A stretch of DNA of 64,000 nt from CAMAVH01 sp046297835. GTDB lineage: Bacteria > Pseudomonadota > Alphaproteobacteria > SMXQ01. The stretch spans positions 1-64,000 of the forward strand of contig JBKBHI010000010.1 in assembly GCA_046297835.1 (NCBI GenBank), given 5' to 3'. The translations under genes and the position numbers were made by a program. The notes under the pieces were generated by a model. The model ran no database searches. It saw only the letters and a list, made by a program, of their open reading frames with translations, and was not told the origin of the DNA. Below, piece after piece: positions 9,011 through 17,807 of this stretch. Every line of letters begins with the position of its first letter. Position 1 is the first letter of the stretch.

Positions 9011-10066
9011 TCAGCGCGGAATCTTCACCAGATTCTGCGCGCCCTCGACAACTTCCGGCGGCGTCGCATAGAGCTCGTTGATGATCTTCTCGGCTTCCTC
9101 GCCATAGACCGGGCTCAACTCGAAGCGCTGACGCGCAAGCTCAGCGCGCATCGCCGGATCATCCACCGATTTTTTGAACGCGGCGCGCAGCATGGCGGCG
9201 CGGTCGGCGGGAAGGTTCGGCGGCGCGGTGAAAGGCTGACCGAGGATCTGGCGGCCGAACAGGAATTTCAGCACCTCGCGGTCCTTCGGATCCTGGATCA
9301 CCTCCATGACCGTCGGGATGTTCGGATAGTCCGGGTCCTTCTCCAGCCCCATCTGGACGAAGATCGTCCATTTGCCCTCGGCGACGCGGTCCTTGACGAA
9401 GGCGCGGCCGCTGCCCGACCAGCCCGAGAGGAACAGGCCGTGCATTTCGCCTTTTTCGACGGCGTTCATCGTTTCGGACTGGCCTTGATAACCGGCGACG
9501 TTTTTCAGTTTTGTGCCGTAGAGCGCGTTGAACAGGCGGGCATACATGGCCGGGTCGCCTTCGATGCCGCTCACGCCCATGTTGATCTCGACCTTCTTCA
9601 TCTCGTCGAGCGTCGTCGCGGGAGCGGTCTTTGAGACGACGCCCATGCCCATCTCTTTCACCAGGCTGCCGATCCAGGTGAATTTGAGGGCGTCAAACTG
9701 AGCTTGAGACTCTGCGCCGTAGAGCAGCGGCGCGGTCGGAATGGCGCGCGCCATGATCATCATGGTCGAGCCGTCCTTCGGCGCGACGTTATAGAGGTAG
9801 TTCGCGGCGCGCATGCCGCCGCCGCCCGGCATGTTGTTGGTCACGAAGGTCGGGTTGCCGGGCAGGTTGGCGGAGAGGAACTTGCCCATGACACGCGCGT
9901 AGGTGTCGTAGCTGCCGCCGGCGGCCGAGCCGACGATGATCGTCATGTTGCGCTGACTTTTGTAGAACTGCTCGGCCGATTGGCCGAGCGCGGGCCCGGC
10001 CGTAATGGCGGCGAGCATGGCGGCGGCGCAGGCGATGCGGCAAGGGGCGGGGGAACGGCGCGTCAT
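9011..10066 (-). CDS. Bug-family (TctC-type) periplasmic solute-binding protein
   Basis: 351 residues with a Sec signal peptide ending near AGPALGQ (residues 1-29). The mature protein opens with FYKSQRNMTIIVGSAAGGSYDTYAR, the typical first strand and ligand loop of tripartite tricarboxylate transporter receptors. NNMPGGGGMRAANYLY, the second conserved ligand-loop region, follows. The family binds organic acids in the periplasm for TctA/TctB-type permeases. No tctA or tctB lies in the window, so its permease partner must be elsewhere. It is the last of three Bug genes on this strand. A 13-base C tract lies just upstream of its ribosome binding site (see 10080-10092). Ligand unknown. Confidence 0.88.
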   Translation of the reverse strand: MTRRSPAPCRIACAAAMLAAITAGPALGQSAEQFYKSQRNMTIIVGSAAGGSYDTYARVMGKFLSANLPGNPTFVTNNMPGGGGMRAANYLYNVAPKDGSTMMIMARAIPTAPLLYGAESQAQFDALKFTWIGSLVKEMGMGVVSKTAPATTLDEMKKVEINMGVSGIEGDPAMYARLFNALYGTKLKNVAGYQGQSETMNAVEKGEMHGLFLSGWSGSGRAFVKDRVAEGKWTIFVQMGLEKDPDYPNIPTVMEVIQDPKDREVLKFLFGRQILGQPFTAPPNLPADRAAMLRAAFKKSVDDPAMRAELARQRFELSPVYGEEAEKIINELYATPPEVVEGAQNLVKIPR

Positions 10067-10079
10067 GGAGTCTCCTGTC

Positions 10080-10092
10080 GGGGGGGGGGGGG
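10080..10092. repeat. Homopolymeric G13 (C13 on the gene strand) tract upstream of a Bug gene
   Basis: Thirteen consecutive G on the plus strand. On the minus strand this is C13 lying 13 bases before the ATG at 10066, directly before the Shine-Dalgarno region (GACAGGAGACTCC) and just after the stop of the upstream Bug gene. Such tracts are prone to slipped-strand mispairing. The exact length could also be a sequencing artefact. Confidence 0.8.
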
Positions 10093-10096
10093 TGGT

Positions 10097-11170
10097 TTAT
10101 TGGGCGGCTTTGAGAAGGGCGCGGGTGGCGTCGATGGTCTCGCCCGAGGTGGCATAGATGCGTCGGACGATCTCCTGCGCCTCCTCGCCGAACACGGGGC
10201 TGATGGCGTAGCGCTGTTTAGCCGCTTCGTCGAGCAGCTGCTTGTCGCCAAGGGCCTGGCGGAAGGCTTCGCGCAGCAGCGCCACGCGATCGGCCGGGAC
10301 GCCCGGCGGCGCGACGAAGGGCCGGCCCAGAATCTGCCGCTCGAACAGCAAGGTCAGCACCTGCTTGTTCTGCTCGCCGGGAATGACGTCGAACACGCTC
10401 GGGGCTTCCGGATGCTCGTCATCCTTGCGGCTGGTCATCTGCACGAAAATCTTCCATTCGCCGCGCTTGACCTTGTCCTTGACGAAGGCGCGGCCCGCGC
10501 CGGACCAGCCCGAGAGGAACAGGCCGTGCAGCTCGCCCTTCTCGACGGCTTGCAGCGTCTCGGTCTGGCCGGGGTAGGCGGCGATTACCTTGATCTTGGT
10601 GCCGTACAGCTTGTTGAACAGGCGGGCGTACATCGCCGGGTCGGTCTCCGGCCCGCTCGCGCCGAAGACGACTTCGGTCTTCTTCATCTCTTCGAGCGTG
10701 GTGGCCGGCGCTTTGGCGGAGATCGCGCCCATACCCATTTCGATCACGGCGCTGCCGATCCAGTTGAATTTCGTCGCTTCGAATTGTGCCTTGGATTCCG
10801 CGCCATAGAGCAGCGGCGCGGTGACGATGCCGCGGTCCATGATCGAGATCGTCGAGCCGTCCTTGGGCGCCACCTCGTAGAGGAAGTTGGCGGCGCGCAT
10901 GCCGCCGGCGCCCGGCATGTTGTTGGCGATGATGGTCGGATTGCCCGGAATATATTTGCTCATATGCCGGGTGATCATGCGGCCGTAGACGTCGTAGCTG
11001 CCGCCGGGAGCGCTGGAGATGATGATCGACATCTCGTTGCGCGATTTATAGAAGGCGTCGGCCGGCGCGGATTGCGCGAGGGCGGCGGCGGGGGCGAAGG
11101 CGCAGAACAGCAGCAAGGACGGAACGAGGCGGGCAGGGGTTACGCGAGCAATGGCGATGCGAGCAGTCAT
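10097..11170 (-). CDS. Bug-family (TctC-type) periplasmic solute-binding protein
   Basis: 357 residues from ATG 11170, chosen because GGGAGA sits six bases upstream. A longer frame to 11242 would start inside the terminator of the preceding gene. The signal peptide ends near AAALAQS. Conserved Bug segments are FYKSRNEMSIIISSAPGGSY, NNMPGAGGMRAANFLYEVAP and, near the C-terminus, RPFVAPPGVPADRVALLREA. It is clearly paralogous to its two neighbours (shared GLFLSGWSGAGRAFVKD segment). Role: high-affinity periplasmic capture of an organic acid; ligand unknown. Confidence 0.88.
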   Translation of the reverse strand: MTARIAIARVTPARLVPSLLLFCAFAPAAALAQSAPADAFYKSRNEMSIIISSAPGGSYDVYGRMITRHMSKYIPGNPTIIANNMPGAGGMRAANFLYEVAPKDGSTISIMDRGIVTAPLLYGAESKAQFEATKFNWIGSAVIEMGMGAISAKAPATTLEEMKKTEVVFGASGPETDPAMYARLFNKLYGTKIKVIAAYPGQTETLQAVEKGELHGLFLSGWSGAGRAFVKDKVKRGEWKIFVQMTSRKDDEHPEAPSVFDVIPGEQNKQVLTLLFERQILGRPFVAPPGVPADRVALLREAFRQALGDKQLLDEAAKQRYAISPVFGEEAQEIVRRIYATSGETIDATRALLKAAQ

Positions 11171-11227
11171 GGCGAATCTCCCGTCATAGGGTTGCATGAC
11201 TGCGCTTGGGGGGAGCGCAGAGAGGAA

Positions 11228-11257
11228 AAGGCCCGCCAGCATCGGCCGGCGGGCCTT
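11228..11257 (-). terminator. Intrinsic terminator after the first Bug gene of the cluster
   Basis: Stem AAGGCCCGCC / GGCGGGCCTT with a ten-base loop, followed on the minus strand by further T (TTTT in total). It lies four bases after the stop of the 11262-12323 gene and would separate it from the next two Bug genes, or attenuate read-through. Confidence 0.7.
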
Positions 11258-11261
11258 GGGG

Positions 11262-12323
11262 TCATTGCGCCGCGGGCGGCTTGACGTAGGTGCGGATCTT
11301 GGCGATCACGTCGGGCGGCGTGGCGTAGACCGCTTCGATCATTTTTTGCGTCGTCACGCCGTCGATCGGTTCGATGTAGCGGCGGGTCTTGTTGCCTTCG
11401 AGCACCAGCTCCGGATCGGCGCAGGCGTCGCTGAACGCCTTGCGCAGCAGCGCCACGCGGTCGGCGGGTACGCCCGGCGGCGCGACGAAGGGGCGGCCGA
11501 GCTCGAGACGGCCGAGGATGACTTCCATCACCTTGCGGTCGTCGTCGTTCTTGATCAGCTCCATGATCGTCGGCACGTCGCCGATGGCCGGATCGCGCTT
11601 GAAGCCCATCTGCACCATGAAGCCGACTTCCTTGCGCGCGAACATCTGCAGCAGCTGCTCGCGCGTCTGGCCCGACCAGCCGCTCATGAACAGGCCGTCG
11701 AGTTCGCCTTTCTGCACGGCCTGCACCACTTCGGGCTGGCCCTTGTAGGCGGTGATGATCTTGAACTTGGTGCCGAACATCTCGTTGAGCATGCGCGGCA
11801 TCATCGCCGTGTCGCCTTCGGCGCCGGTCGAGCCGAGCACCACTTCGAACTTGGTCGCGTCGGCCAGCGTCTTGGCTTTGGAGTGCGCGCCATAGACGGC
11901 CATGCCCGACTCGCTCGAGGCGCTGCCGATCCAGTTCATTTTGGACGGATCGAACTGCGTGTTGGAGTTCTCGCCGTAAAGCAGCGGCGCGGTCGGCAGG
12001 CCGCGATCCATGATCGAGATCACGCTGCCGTCTTTCGGCGCGATGTTGGCGACGAAATTGGCGGCGCGCACGCCGCCAGCGCCCGGCATGTTGTTGGTGA
12101 TGATGTTGGGCTGGCCGGGCAGATATTTGCTCATGTAGCGCGCCAGCATGCGCGCGTAGCCGTCATAGCCGCCACCCGGCGCGCTGCCGACGACCATGAT
12201 CATCTCTTTCTTGGTGCGGTAGAATTCTTCCGCCGATTGCGCGGCGGCCTGCGAAACGGCGACGACGCCGATCGCGAATCCGACGAACGCTTGGGCGGCG
12301 AGTCTGCGTGTCACGCGCATCAT
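11262..12323 (-). CDS. Bug-family (TctC-type) periplasmic solute-binding protein
   Basis: 353 residues with signal peptide ending near SQAAAQS. FYRTKKEMIMVVGSAPGGGYDGYAR and NNMPGAGGVRAANFVANIAP give the two typical ligand-loop regions, and RPFVAPPGVPADRVALLRKA the C-terminal hallmark. Two ATGs are adjacent (12323 and 12320); GGGGGAA is closer to ideal spacing for the second. It is the promoter-proximal gene of the three-Bug set and diverges from the tailed hydrolase. An inverted repeat in the shared upstream region may be an operator. No permease gene is nearby; ligand unknown. Confidence 0.88.
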   Translation of the reverse strand: MMRVTRRLAAQAFVGFAIGVVAVSQAAAQSAEEFYRTKKEMIMVVGSAPGGGYDGYARMLARYMSKYLPGQPNIITNNMPGAGGVRAANFVANIAPKDGSVISIMDRGLPTAPLLYGENSNTQFDPSKMNWIGSASSESGMAVYGAHSKAKTLADATKFEVVLGSTGAEGDTAMMPRMLNEMFGTKFKIITAYKGQPEVVQAVQKGELDGLFMSGWSGQTREQLLQMFARKEVGFMVQMGFKRDPAIGDVPTIMELIKNDDDRKVMEVILGRLELGRPFVAPPGVPADRVALLRKAFSDACADPELVLEGNKTRRYIEPIDGVTTQKMIEAVYATPPDVIAKIRTYVKPPAAQ

Positions 12324-12362
12324 TTCCCCCTTGGCCAGTTGACTTCGATTTTTGCCGGCGTC

Positions 12363-12378
12363 ACTTTGTTCGCAAAGT
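12363..12378. promoter_or_regulatory. Perfect inverted repeat, candidate operator
   Basis: ACTTTG-TTCG-CAAAGT, a perfect 6-bp inverted repeat in the 165-base divergent gap between the Bug gene and the tailed hydrolase. Symmetry and location suggest a regulator binding site for one or both genes; no regulator gene is adjacent. Confidence 0.4.
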
Positions 12379-12488
12379 TTAGAGGAGCGATCTTCGCGAA
12401 AGCAACGGGCGTCAAGAGCGGCTGCAATGATTGCCGTTTCGTTAGGCGTGACGCGCGAGCTTTCATCATCTCTGCGACGGGAGACACC

Positions 12489-14270
12489 ATGCGCAAGCCC
12501 AAGACGACCGCGAAGCGGAAGGCCGCCGCGAAAAAGCCGGCGGCCGCCAAGAAGAAGGCGGCGAAGACTCCCGCGAAGGCCAAGAAAAAGGCCGTTGCGA
12601 AAAAAGCTTCGGTTGCGAAGAAGTTAGCCAGGAAGAAGGCCGCGAAGAAGGCCCTGGTTAAGAAACCGGCGGGCAAGAAGCCAGCTGGCAAGAAAGCTCT
12701 CGCCAAGAAAGCCGGGCCGAAGAAAGCGGCGAAGAAGGCTTTAGCCAAAAAGACGGCGGCGAAAAAGCCGGTCGCGCGCAAGGCGCGGGCGGCGCGGCCG
12801 GCGGCGCGCACCACGGCGCGCGCGCGCCTGGAGGCGCGCAGCCGGGTTCCCGCCCGTCCCGCCAAGCCGGCGAAGCCGGCGAGTCCGGCCAAACCGGCGA
12901 AAAAGGCCCCGGCCAAAGGCGGCTGGACGCCGCCGGCGGAATATTCGCGCGCCGAGATCATCGCCATCTCCGACCGCTTGCTGGCGCAGCCCGACATTCC
13001 CTTGCAGCAGACCGAGGACATCATCCGCATCCGCGAGGTCGGCCTCGACTGGGACATGGGCATGATGGTCTACGAGCCGAAGGATCCGGCGAAGGTGGCG
13101 CGCGGCGCCGACGGCAAGAAGATCGGCATCTTCCTGCTGCACGGCGGCTCGGGCGATTTCAAGTCGATGGAGCCGATCGCCAAGCTCTACGCCGGCAAGT
13201 TCGGCCACAAGGCCGTGGCCATGACCTTCCCGGGCCGCCATTACTTCGACAGCCCGACGCGCGACTGGCCGGGCGACACGATCAACAAGGACGGCACGGT
13301 GCGCACGCCGATCTGGCTGCGCGGCGAGAAGATCACGCCGGACATGTACGAGGTCATCAACGACGACACCAAGCGGCTGCGCTACGGCATCCGCACGGTG
13401 GCGCGCGCCAAGCCCGGCACGATCTTCTACGACCGCATGGCCGGCTGGCTGCCGGCGTTCGAGACCGGCATGAAAGAGGCGATGCGCAAGCATTTCCCCG
13501 AGGCCGACTATTCGATCTACGTCACCGGCCATTCGACCGGCGGGCCGCATGTCTTCATGATGTGCCAGCGCGTGCCGAACATCGCCGGCGTCATAGCCGT
13601 CGAGAACTCGCCGTTCGGCTTCATCCAGGAGGAGCAGCACAACTGGTCGGGCGCGCTCGGCAAGGTGGCGGGCTTCGAGCGCGTCAGCAAGAAGCCGGCG
13701 CCGCGCACCGATCCGTTCGACGAGCTCTACATCCGCACCTGGCGCGACCGCGCGCGCTATGCCGGCCCCGAGGCGCTGGGCCAAGAGGGCCCGTCGGCGC
13801 TGATGCGCCTGCCGTGGCTGATGGAGGAGATTCTCGACTGGTGGAACAAGACCAAGATGCGCCCCCAGTTCAAAGCCGAATACATCCTGACGCACAACAT
13901 CAAGTCGTCGCTGCGCAAGGCGGCCGAAGCGACCGCCAACCGCCTCGGCCTGTCGGGACCGGAAAAGCAGAAGCTGGTCGAGCGCTATCTCGGCCTGCCC
14001 TATCCGGTGAAGGGCGGCAAACCGGTGCCGCCGGTGCTGTTCGGCATCTCCAAGGACAGCCGCGACCATAGCCCCGAGGTCTATGAGGAAGTGGTGCTGC
14101 CGATGTTCCGCGAGCGCGTCGATCCGCCGCCGAAGGTCATGGTCACGCGCTTCGGCGCGGGCGTGCACGTCTACACCAAGGCCGAGAAGGATCTGCCGCT
14201 TGGCATCGGCCCGGCTGTGGCGGAGTTCTATCACCAGGCGATCACCGGCGGTTACTTCCTGACGAAGTAG
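12489..14270 (+). CDS. Alpha/beta-hydrolase with a long histone-like Lys/Ala-rich N-terminal tail
   Basis: 593 residues. Residues 1 to about 143 are almost only Lys, Ala, Pro and Arg in AKKxA-type repeats (starts MRKPKTTAKRKAAAKKP), like histone H1-like or AlgP-type tails. A globular domain begins near GGWTPPAEYSRAE. It has the oxyanion-loop-like IFLLHGGSGDF, and a nucleophile elbow GHSTGG with predicted catalytic Ser349. A late GAGVHVYTK may supply the His. ATG 12489 has GGGAGA five bases upstream. There is no signal peptide, so it is probably cytosolic. The tail could bind nucleic acid or another polyanion; this is inference. The substrate of the hydrolase domain is unknown. It diverges from the Bug cluster and is followed by its own terminator. 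Confidence 0.85.
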   Translation: MRKPKTTAKRKAAAKKPAAAKKKAAKTPAKAKKKAVAKKASVAKKLARKKAAKKALVKKPAGKKPAGKKALAKKAGPKKAAKKALAKKTAAKKPVARKARAARPAARTTARARLEARSRVPARPAKPAKPASPAKPAKKAPAKGGWTPPAEYSRAEIIAISDRLLAQPDIPLQQTEDIIRIREVGLDWDMGMMVYEPKDPAKVARGADGKKIGIFLLHGGSGDFKSMEPIAKLYAGKFGHKAVAMTFPGRHYFDSPTRDWPGDTINKDGTVRTPIWLRGEKITPDMYEVINDDTKRLRYGIRTVARAKPGTIFYDRMAGWLPAFETGMKEAMRKHFPEADYSIYVTGHSTGGPHVFMMCQRVPNIAGVIAVENSPFGFIQEEQHNWSGALGKVAGFERVSKKPAPRTDPFDELYIRTWRDRARYAGPEALGQEGPSALMRLPWLMEEILDWWNKTKMRPQFKAEYILTHNIKSSLRKAAEATANRLGLSGPEKQKLVERYLGLPYPVKGGKPVPPVLFGISKDSRDHSPEVYEEVVLPMFRERVDPPPKVMVTRFGAGVHVYTKAEKDLPLGIGPAVAEFYHQAITGGYFLTK

Positions 14271-14297
14271 CCGCTGGCGCCACGAAAGCTCGCCAAG

Positions 14298-14328
14298 GGG
14301 CGGATCGCGTCGAACGGTCCGCCCTTTT
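14298..14328 (+). terminator. Intrinsic terminator after the tailed hydrolase
   Basis: Stem GGGCGGA / TCCGCCC (14298-14304 and 14318-14324) followed by TTTT. Confidence 0.7.
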
Positions 14329-14382
14329 GCTTTTATGGGCTTCATCGGCTAACGTGCCGGCGTTTTCACGAAGCGAGTTCCG

Positions 14383-15906
14383 ATGACGGGTCAGTCCCCC
14401 CAGCCCGCAGCCCTTCCATCCGACAATCGCGGCATCTATAGTCTCGCCGGCGCGGCGTTCGCGCTCGGCGCGTTGACGCTGCTGCGACTGGCATATCTCG
14501 CGGTCTATCCGTTCGATCTGCATCCGGACGAGGCGCAATACTGGGTCTGGGCCCAGGATCTCGCCTTCGGCTACTACTCAAAGCCGCCGCTCGTCGCCTG
14601 GCTGATCGGCGCGACCACCGCCGTCTGCGGCGACGGCGAGGCGTGCGTGCGCGCCGGCGCGCCGCTGCTGCATTTCTTCACCTCGCTGGCGATCTATGGC
14701 GCGGCGTGGCGATTGTTCGACCGCCGCGTCGGCTTCTGGGCGGCGCTGCTCTATGCGACGTTGCCGGGCGTCGCCTTCTCGTCGGTCGTCGTCTCGACCG
14801 ACCTGCCGCTGCTGCTGGCCTGGGCGCTGGCGCTCTATGCCTACGTGCGCGCGTTGCAGGATCGGCAATGGCGCTGGTGGCTGCTGCTCGGCGTCGCCAT
14901 CGGCCTCGGCCTGCTCGGCAAATACGCGATGATCTTCTTCGTGCTGTCGATGGCCGTCCATCTGGCGCTGGCGCGCGGCCGGCTCGCCGGCTGGCGCTGG
15001 CGCGGCGCGGCGCTGGCCCTGCTCGCGGCGCTAGCGATCTACGCCCCCAACGCGCTGTGGAACGCCGACAACAGCTTCGTCTCCTACGCCCACACCAGCG
15101 ACAACGCCAACCTCGGCGGCGACCTGTTCCGCCTCGACGCCTTCTTCGAGTTCTTCGGCTCGCAGTTCGGCGTGTTCGGCCCGGCGCTGTTCGCCACGCT
15201 GCTGCTCGTGCTGGCGCGCTGGCGCGGCTGGCTGGCCGACGAGCGTCTGCGCCTGCTCGCCGCCTTCACGCTGCCGACCCTGGCGATCATGCTGTTCCAA
15301 GGCTTCCTGTCGCGCGCCAACGCCAATTGGGCGGCGCCCGCCTATGTCGCCGCCGCGATCCTGATCGCCGCCTGGGCGCTGCGCGCCAATCCGGCGCTGT
15401 GGCGCGGCCGCGCGCTGATCGTCACCGGCTCGTTCGCCGTTCATACGGCGCTGGTCGCGACGTTCCTGATCTTCGTCGCCGCGACCTACGGTCGGCCCGA
15501 CGCCTTGCCCGGCAACGCCGATCCGTTCAAGCGGGTGCGCGGCTGGGCCGAGCTTGGCACGGCGATCATGCATGTGCGCGCCAACGAGATGCCGGACGCG
15601 GCGCTGCTGGTCGACGAGCGCAAGCTCCTGGCCGAGACGCTCTATTACGTGCGGCCCTATCCGGTCGAAGCCTATAAATGGCGGCCGACCACCCGCATCC
15701 ACGACCATTTCGACCTGACGCGGCCCTATTATCAGGCTATCTCGCCGCCCCGGCTGCTCTATGTCACCGAGCGCGCGGACGCGAGCGAGATCCTCTCGCG
15801 CTTCGCGCACGCCGAGATCATCGCCGAAGTGCGCACGCCGATCGGGACCGGGCGCGAGCGCGTCGTGCGGCTCTACGAGCTGAAAGGCTTTAAGGGCTAT
15901 CCGTGA
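14383..15906 (+). CDS. GT39/ArnT-like integral membrane glycosyltransferase
   Basis: 507 residues with about ten or more membrane spans. The first periplasmic loop has DLHPDEAQYWVWAQ and, shortly after, SKPPLVAWL. This is the Asp-Glu plus KPP pattern of the PMT/ArnT (GT39, GT-C fold) family, in which the acidic pair is catalytic. These enzymes transfer a sugar from a polyprenyl-phosphate donor to a lipid or protein outside the inner membrane. The last ~130 residues form a soluble periplasmic domain. The gene overlaps the convergent glycosyltransferase by 17 bases. Acceptor and sugar unknown. Confidence 0.8.
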   Translation: MTGQSPQPAALPSDNRGIYSLAGAAFALGALTLLRLAYLAVYPFDLHPDEAQYWVWAQDLAFGYYSKPPLVAWLIGATTAVCGDGEACVRAGAPLLHFFTSLAIYGAAWRLFDRRVGFWAALLYATLPGVAFSSVVVSTDLPLLLAWALALYAYVRALQDRQWRWWLLLGVAIGLGLLGKYAMIFFVLSMAVHLALARGRLAGWRWRGAALALLAALAIYAPNALWNADNSFVSYAHTSDNANLGGDLFRLDAFFEFFGSQFGVFGPALFATLLLVLARWRGWLADERLRLLAAFTLPTLAIMLFQGFLSRANANWAAPAYVAAAILIAAWALRANPALWRGRALIVTGSFAVHTALVATFLIFVAATYGRPDALPGNADPFKRVRGWAELGTAIMHVRANEMPDAALLVDERKLLAETLYYVRPYPVEAYKWRPTTRIHDHFDLTRPYYQAISPPRLLYVTERADASEILSRFAHAEIIAEVRTPIGTGRERVVRLYELKGFKGYP

Positions 15907-17632
15907 CGCGCGGCGCGATCCAGCGCGGCGAACCCGACCAGAATAGATAGAGCGTCTCGAAGCGGCCGCGCGCCATGTTGAAGCCTTTCACGCGGTCGAT
16001 GCGCCAGACCTCGGCGCCGAGCGCGTTGACCGCGTCGCGAAAGCGGCGCTCCTCGCGGTCGTTGACCACGGCGAAGCGGTTGATCGCCCCGGCCATGTAG
16101 GACGCCGCCTGTTCGGGCGTCGTCAGCATCGTGTCGGTGCCGAGGAAGAACACCAGGCTCGGCTCGTGATAGCCGACGGCGACGACCGGCTGGGACGGCG
16201 GCCAGGCGGGCAATTGCGTCGCCACCATCAGCGTCGCTTGCTGCGACGGCCAGAGCTGTTTCAGGCCGGGCAGCAGCCGGCCGAAGATCGGCGGCCAGAT
16301 CAGTAGCGCGCAGAGCGCGGCGACGGCGGCGGCGCGCAACGCCTCGCCGCGCCAGAAGGCGCGCCCCGCGAGGCCGACGGCGAGCAGGCTGCCGACGATC
16401 GGGATCAGGCCGCTCGGCGCGAACCGCTGCTCGGTCATCCAGGTCGCGACGATGAAGGCGAAGCCGAGGATCAGGCCGATGGCGCTCCACACGATCAGCA
16501 GCAGCCGGCCGGCCCAGTGGCGCATCATGCGGCCCACCAGGTCCGGCGCGTCGCGCAAGCTGAGCGCGGCCATCAGCGCGACGGCGGGCAGCAGCGGCAG
16601 GGTGTAGTGCGGCAGCTTGGTCGGGATCAGCTCGAACATCACCCAGGCCGGCAGCAGCCAGGCGAGCAGGAAACGCGCCGTCGGCGTCTTGCGGTTGCGC
16701 CAGGCCCAGATCGCGCCGAACCAGCCGACCAGCGAGGCCGGCCAGAAGGTCAGCGTCGCGACGCCGAGGTAATAGCCGGGCGGCGCGCCGTGGGCTTCCT
16801 GGCCGCCGAGCAATTTCGGCAGCAAATCCTGGCCGACGGCTTCCTGCATGAAATTGGAATCGCCGAGCGTGATGGCGACGAACCAGGGCGCGGCGATCAG
16901 CAGGGCGAGGATCAGGCCGGGCAGCGGGCGGAGCGCGCGCAAGTAAGCCCAGCGGTCCGCCAGCCGGCGGTCGGAGACGGCGAGCGCGACGATGGTGAGC
17001 GCCGAGATCAGCGGCGTCACCGGGCCTTTGATGAGGATGCCGACGCCTTGCGCGCCCCAGAACAAGAATGCCCAGCCCCAGCCGATGTCGGTTTGGCCCT
17101 CTCGCAAATAAGCGCGCGCCAGCGCGAGCTGCGCCACGGTGACGGTGAGCAGCAACATGGCGTCGGTCTTGGCGATATGCGCCTCGACCGTCGCGATCAG
17201 CGACGCGCCGAACAGGAGGCCGGCGAATAGGCCCGCGCCGCGCCCGAAGCTCGGCCGCGCCAGGCCGGCGAGCGCCACCACGGCGAGCGCCGCGCCGATC
17301 AGCGAGGGCAGGCGGTAGGGCCAGATCGCATCCTTGCCGAATATCTTGGCTGTGCCGGCTTGCAGCCAGTAGATGCCGACCGGCTTCTTGTTGCGCGCTT
17401 CGTCCTGGAAATGGATGTTCACCAGATCGCCGGTCTCGACCATCTGGCGCGACGCCTGGGCGAAGCGCGCCTCGTCGCGGTCGGTCGGCGGCGTGCTGGC
17501 GATGCCGGGCAGGAACAGGGCGAGGGCGAACAGCGCGAGCAGCGCGTAGGCCGGGCGGCCGGCGAGCAGGCGGCTGACAAGGCCGCCGTCCGCCATCGGC
17601 CGGTCGTGCAGCAGGCCAGTCAAGCTGGCCAT
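15890..17632 (-). CDS. ArnT-like (GT39) integral membrane glycosyltransferase
   Basis: 580 residues from ATG 17632; alternatives are GTG 17656 and ATG 17596, and none has a strong Shine-Dalgarno. The first periplasmic loop carries PPTDRDEARFAQASRQM, then NKKPVGIYWLQ, the classic DE and KKP motifs of ArnT/PMT enzymes. Multiple spans follow and the protein ends in a soluble domain. It is longer and closer to ArnT in motif than its convergent neighbour. Together with the GT2 polyprenyl-phosphate glycosyltransferase starting 175 bases away on the other strand, it suggests a lipid-linked sugar route for modifying lipid A, another glycolipid or a protein. Exact substrates unknown. Confidence 0.82.
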   Translation of the reverse strand: MASLTGLLHDRPMADGGLVSRLLAGRPAYALLALFALALFLPGIASTPPTDRDEARFAQASRQMVETGDLVNIHFQDEARNKKPVGIYWLQAGTAKIFGKDAIWPYRLPSLIGAALAVVALAGLARPSFGRGAGLFAGLLFGASLIATVEAHIAKTDAMLLLTVTVAQLALARAYLREGQTDIGWGWAFLFWGAQGVGILIKGPVTPLISALTIVALAVSDRRLADRWAYLRALRPLPGLILALLIAAPWFVAITLGDSNFMQEAVGQDLLPKLLGGQEAHGAPPGYYLGVATLTFWPASLVGWFGAIWAWRNRKTPTARFLLAWLLPAWVMFELIPTKLPHYTLPLLPAVALMAALSLRDAPDLVGRMMRHWAGRLLLIVWSAIGLILGFAFIVATWMTEQRFAPSGLIPIVGSLLAVGLAGRAFWRGEALRAAAVAALCALLIWPPIFGRLLPGLKQLWPSQQATLMVATQLPAWPPSQPVVAVGYHEPSLVFFLGTDTMLTTPEQAASYMAGAINRFAVVNDREERRFRDAVNALGAEVWRIDRVKGFNMARGRFETLYLFWSGSPRWIAPRVTDSP

Positions 17633-17807
17633 CAGGCGGGGGATGAAAGCGCTCACGCGGGGGACTTGCGGCTGAAAGTGTCGGACGCGCCGCACTCTAT
17701 CAGACCTTGCCCCGGGAAACCGCGAAAAACCTAGCCTTCCCGGGAGGGCCGTGCTAATGCCCGGACCGTAAAATCGCCCCGATTCGCTGTCATTTGGCCC
17801 GCATTTC

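Noticed and set aside
12320..13063. 247-codon minus-strand frame rich in Phe and Ala
   Set aside because: Antisense of the Lys/Ala tail: AAG codons read as CTT and TTC-type codons in reverse, giving a false hydrophobic protein.
12741..14345. Long minus-strand open frame of 534 codons opposite the tailed hydrolase
   Set aside because: Antisense shadow; the plus-strand frame has a ribosome site, a nucleophile elbow and a terminator.
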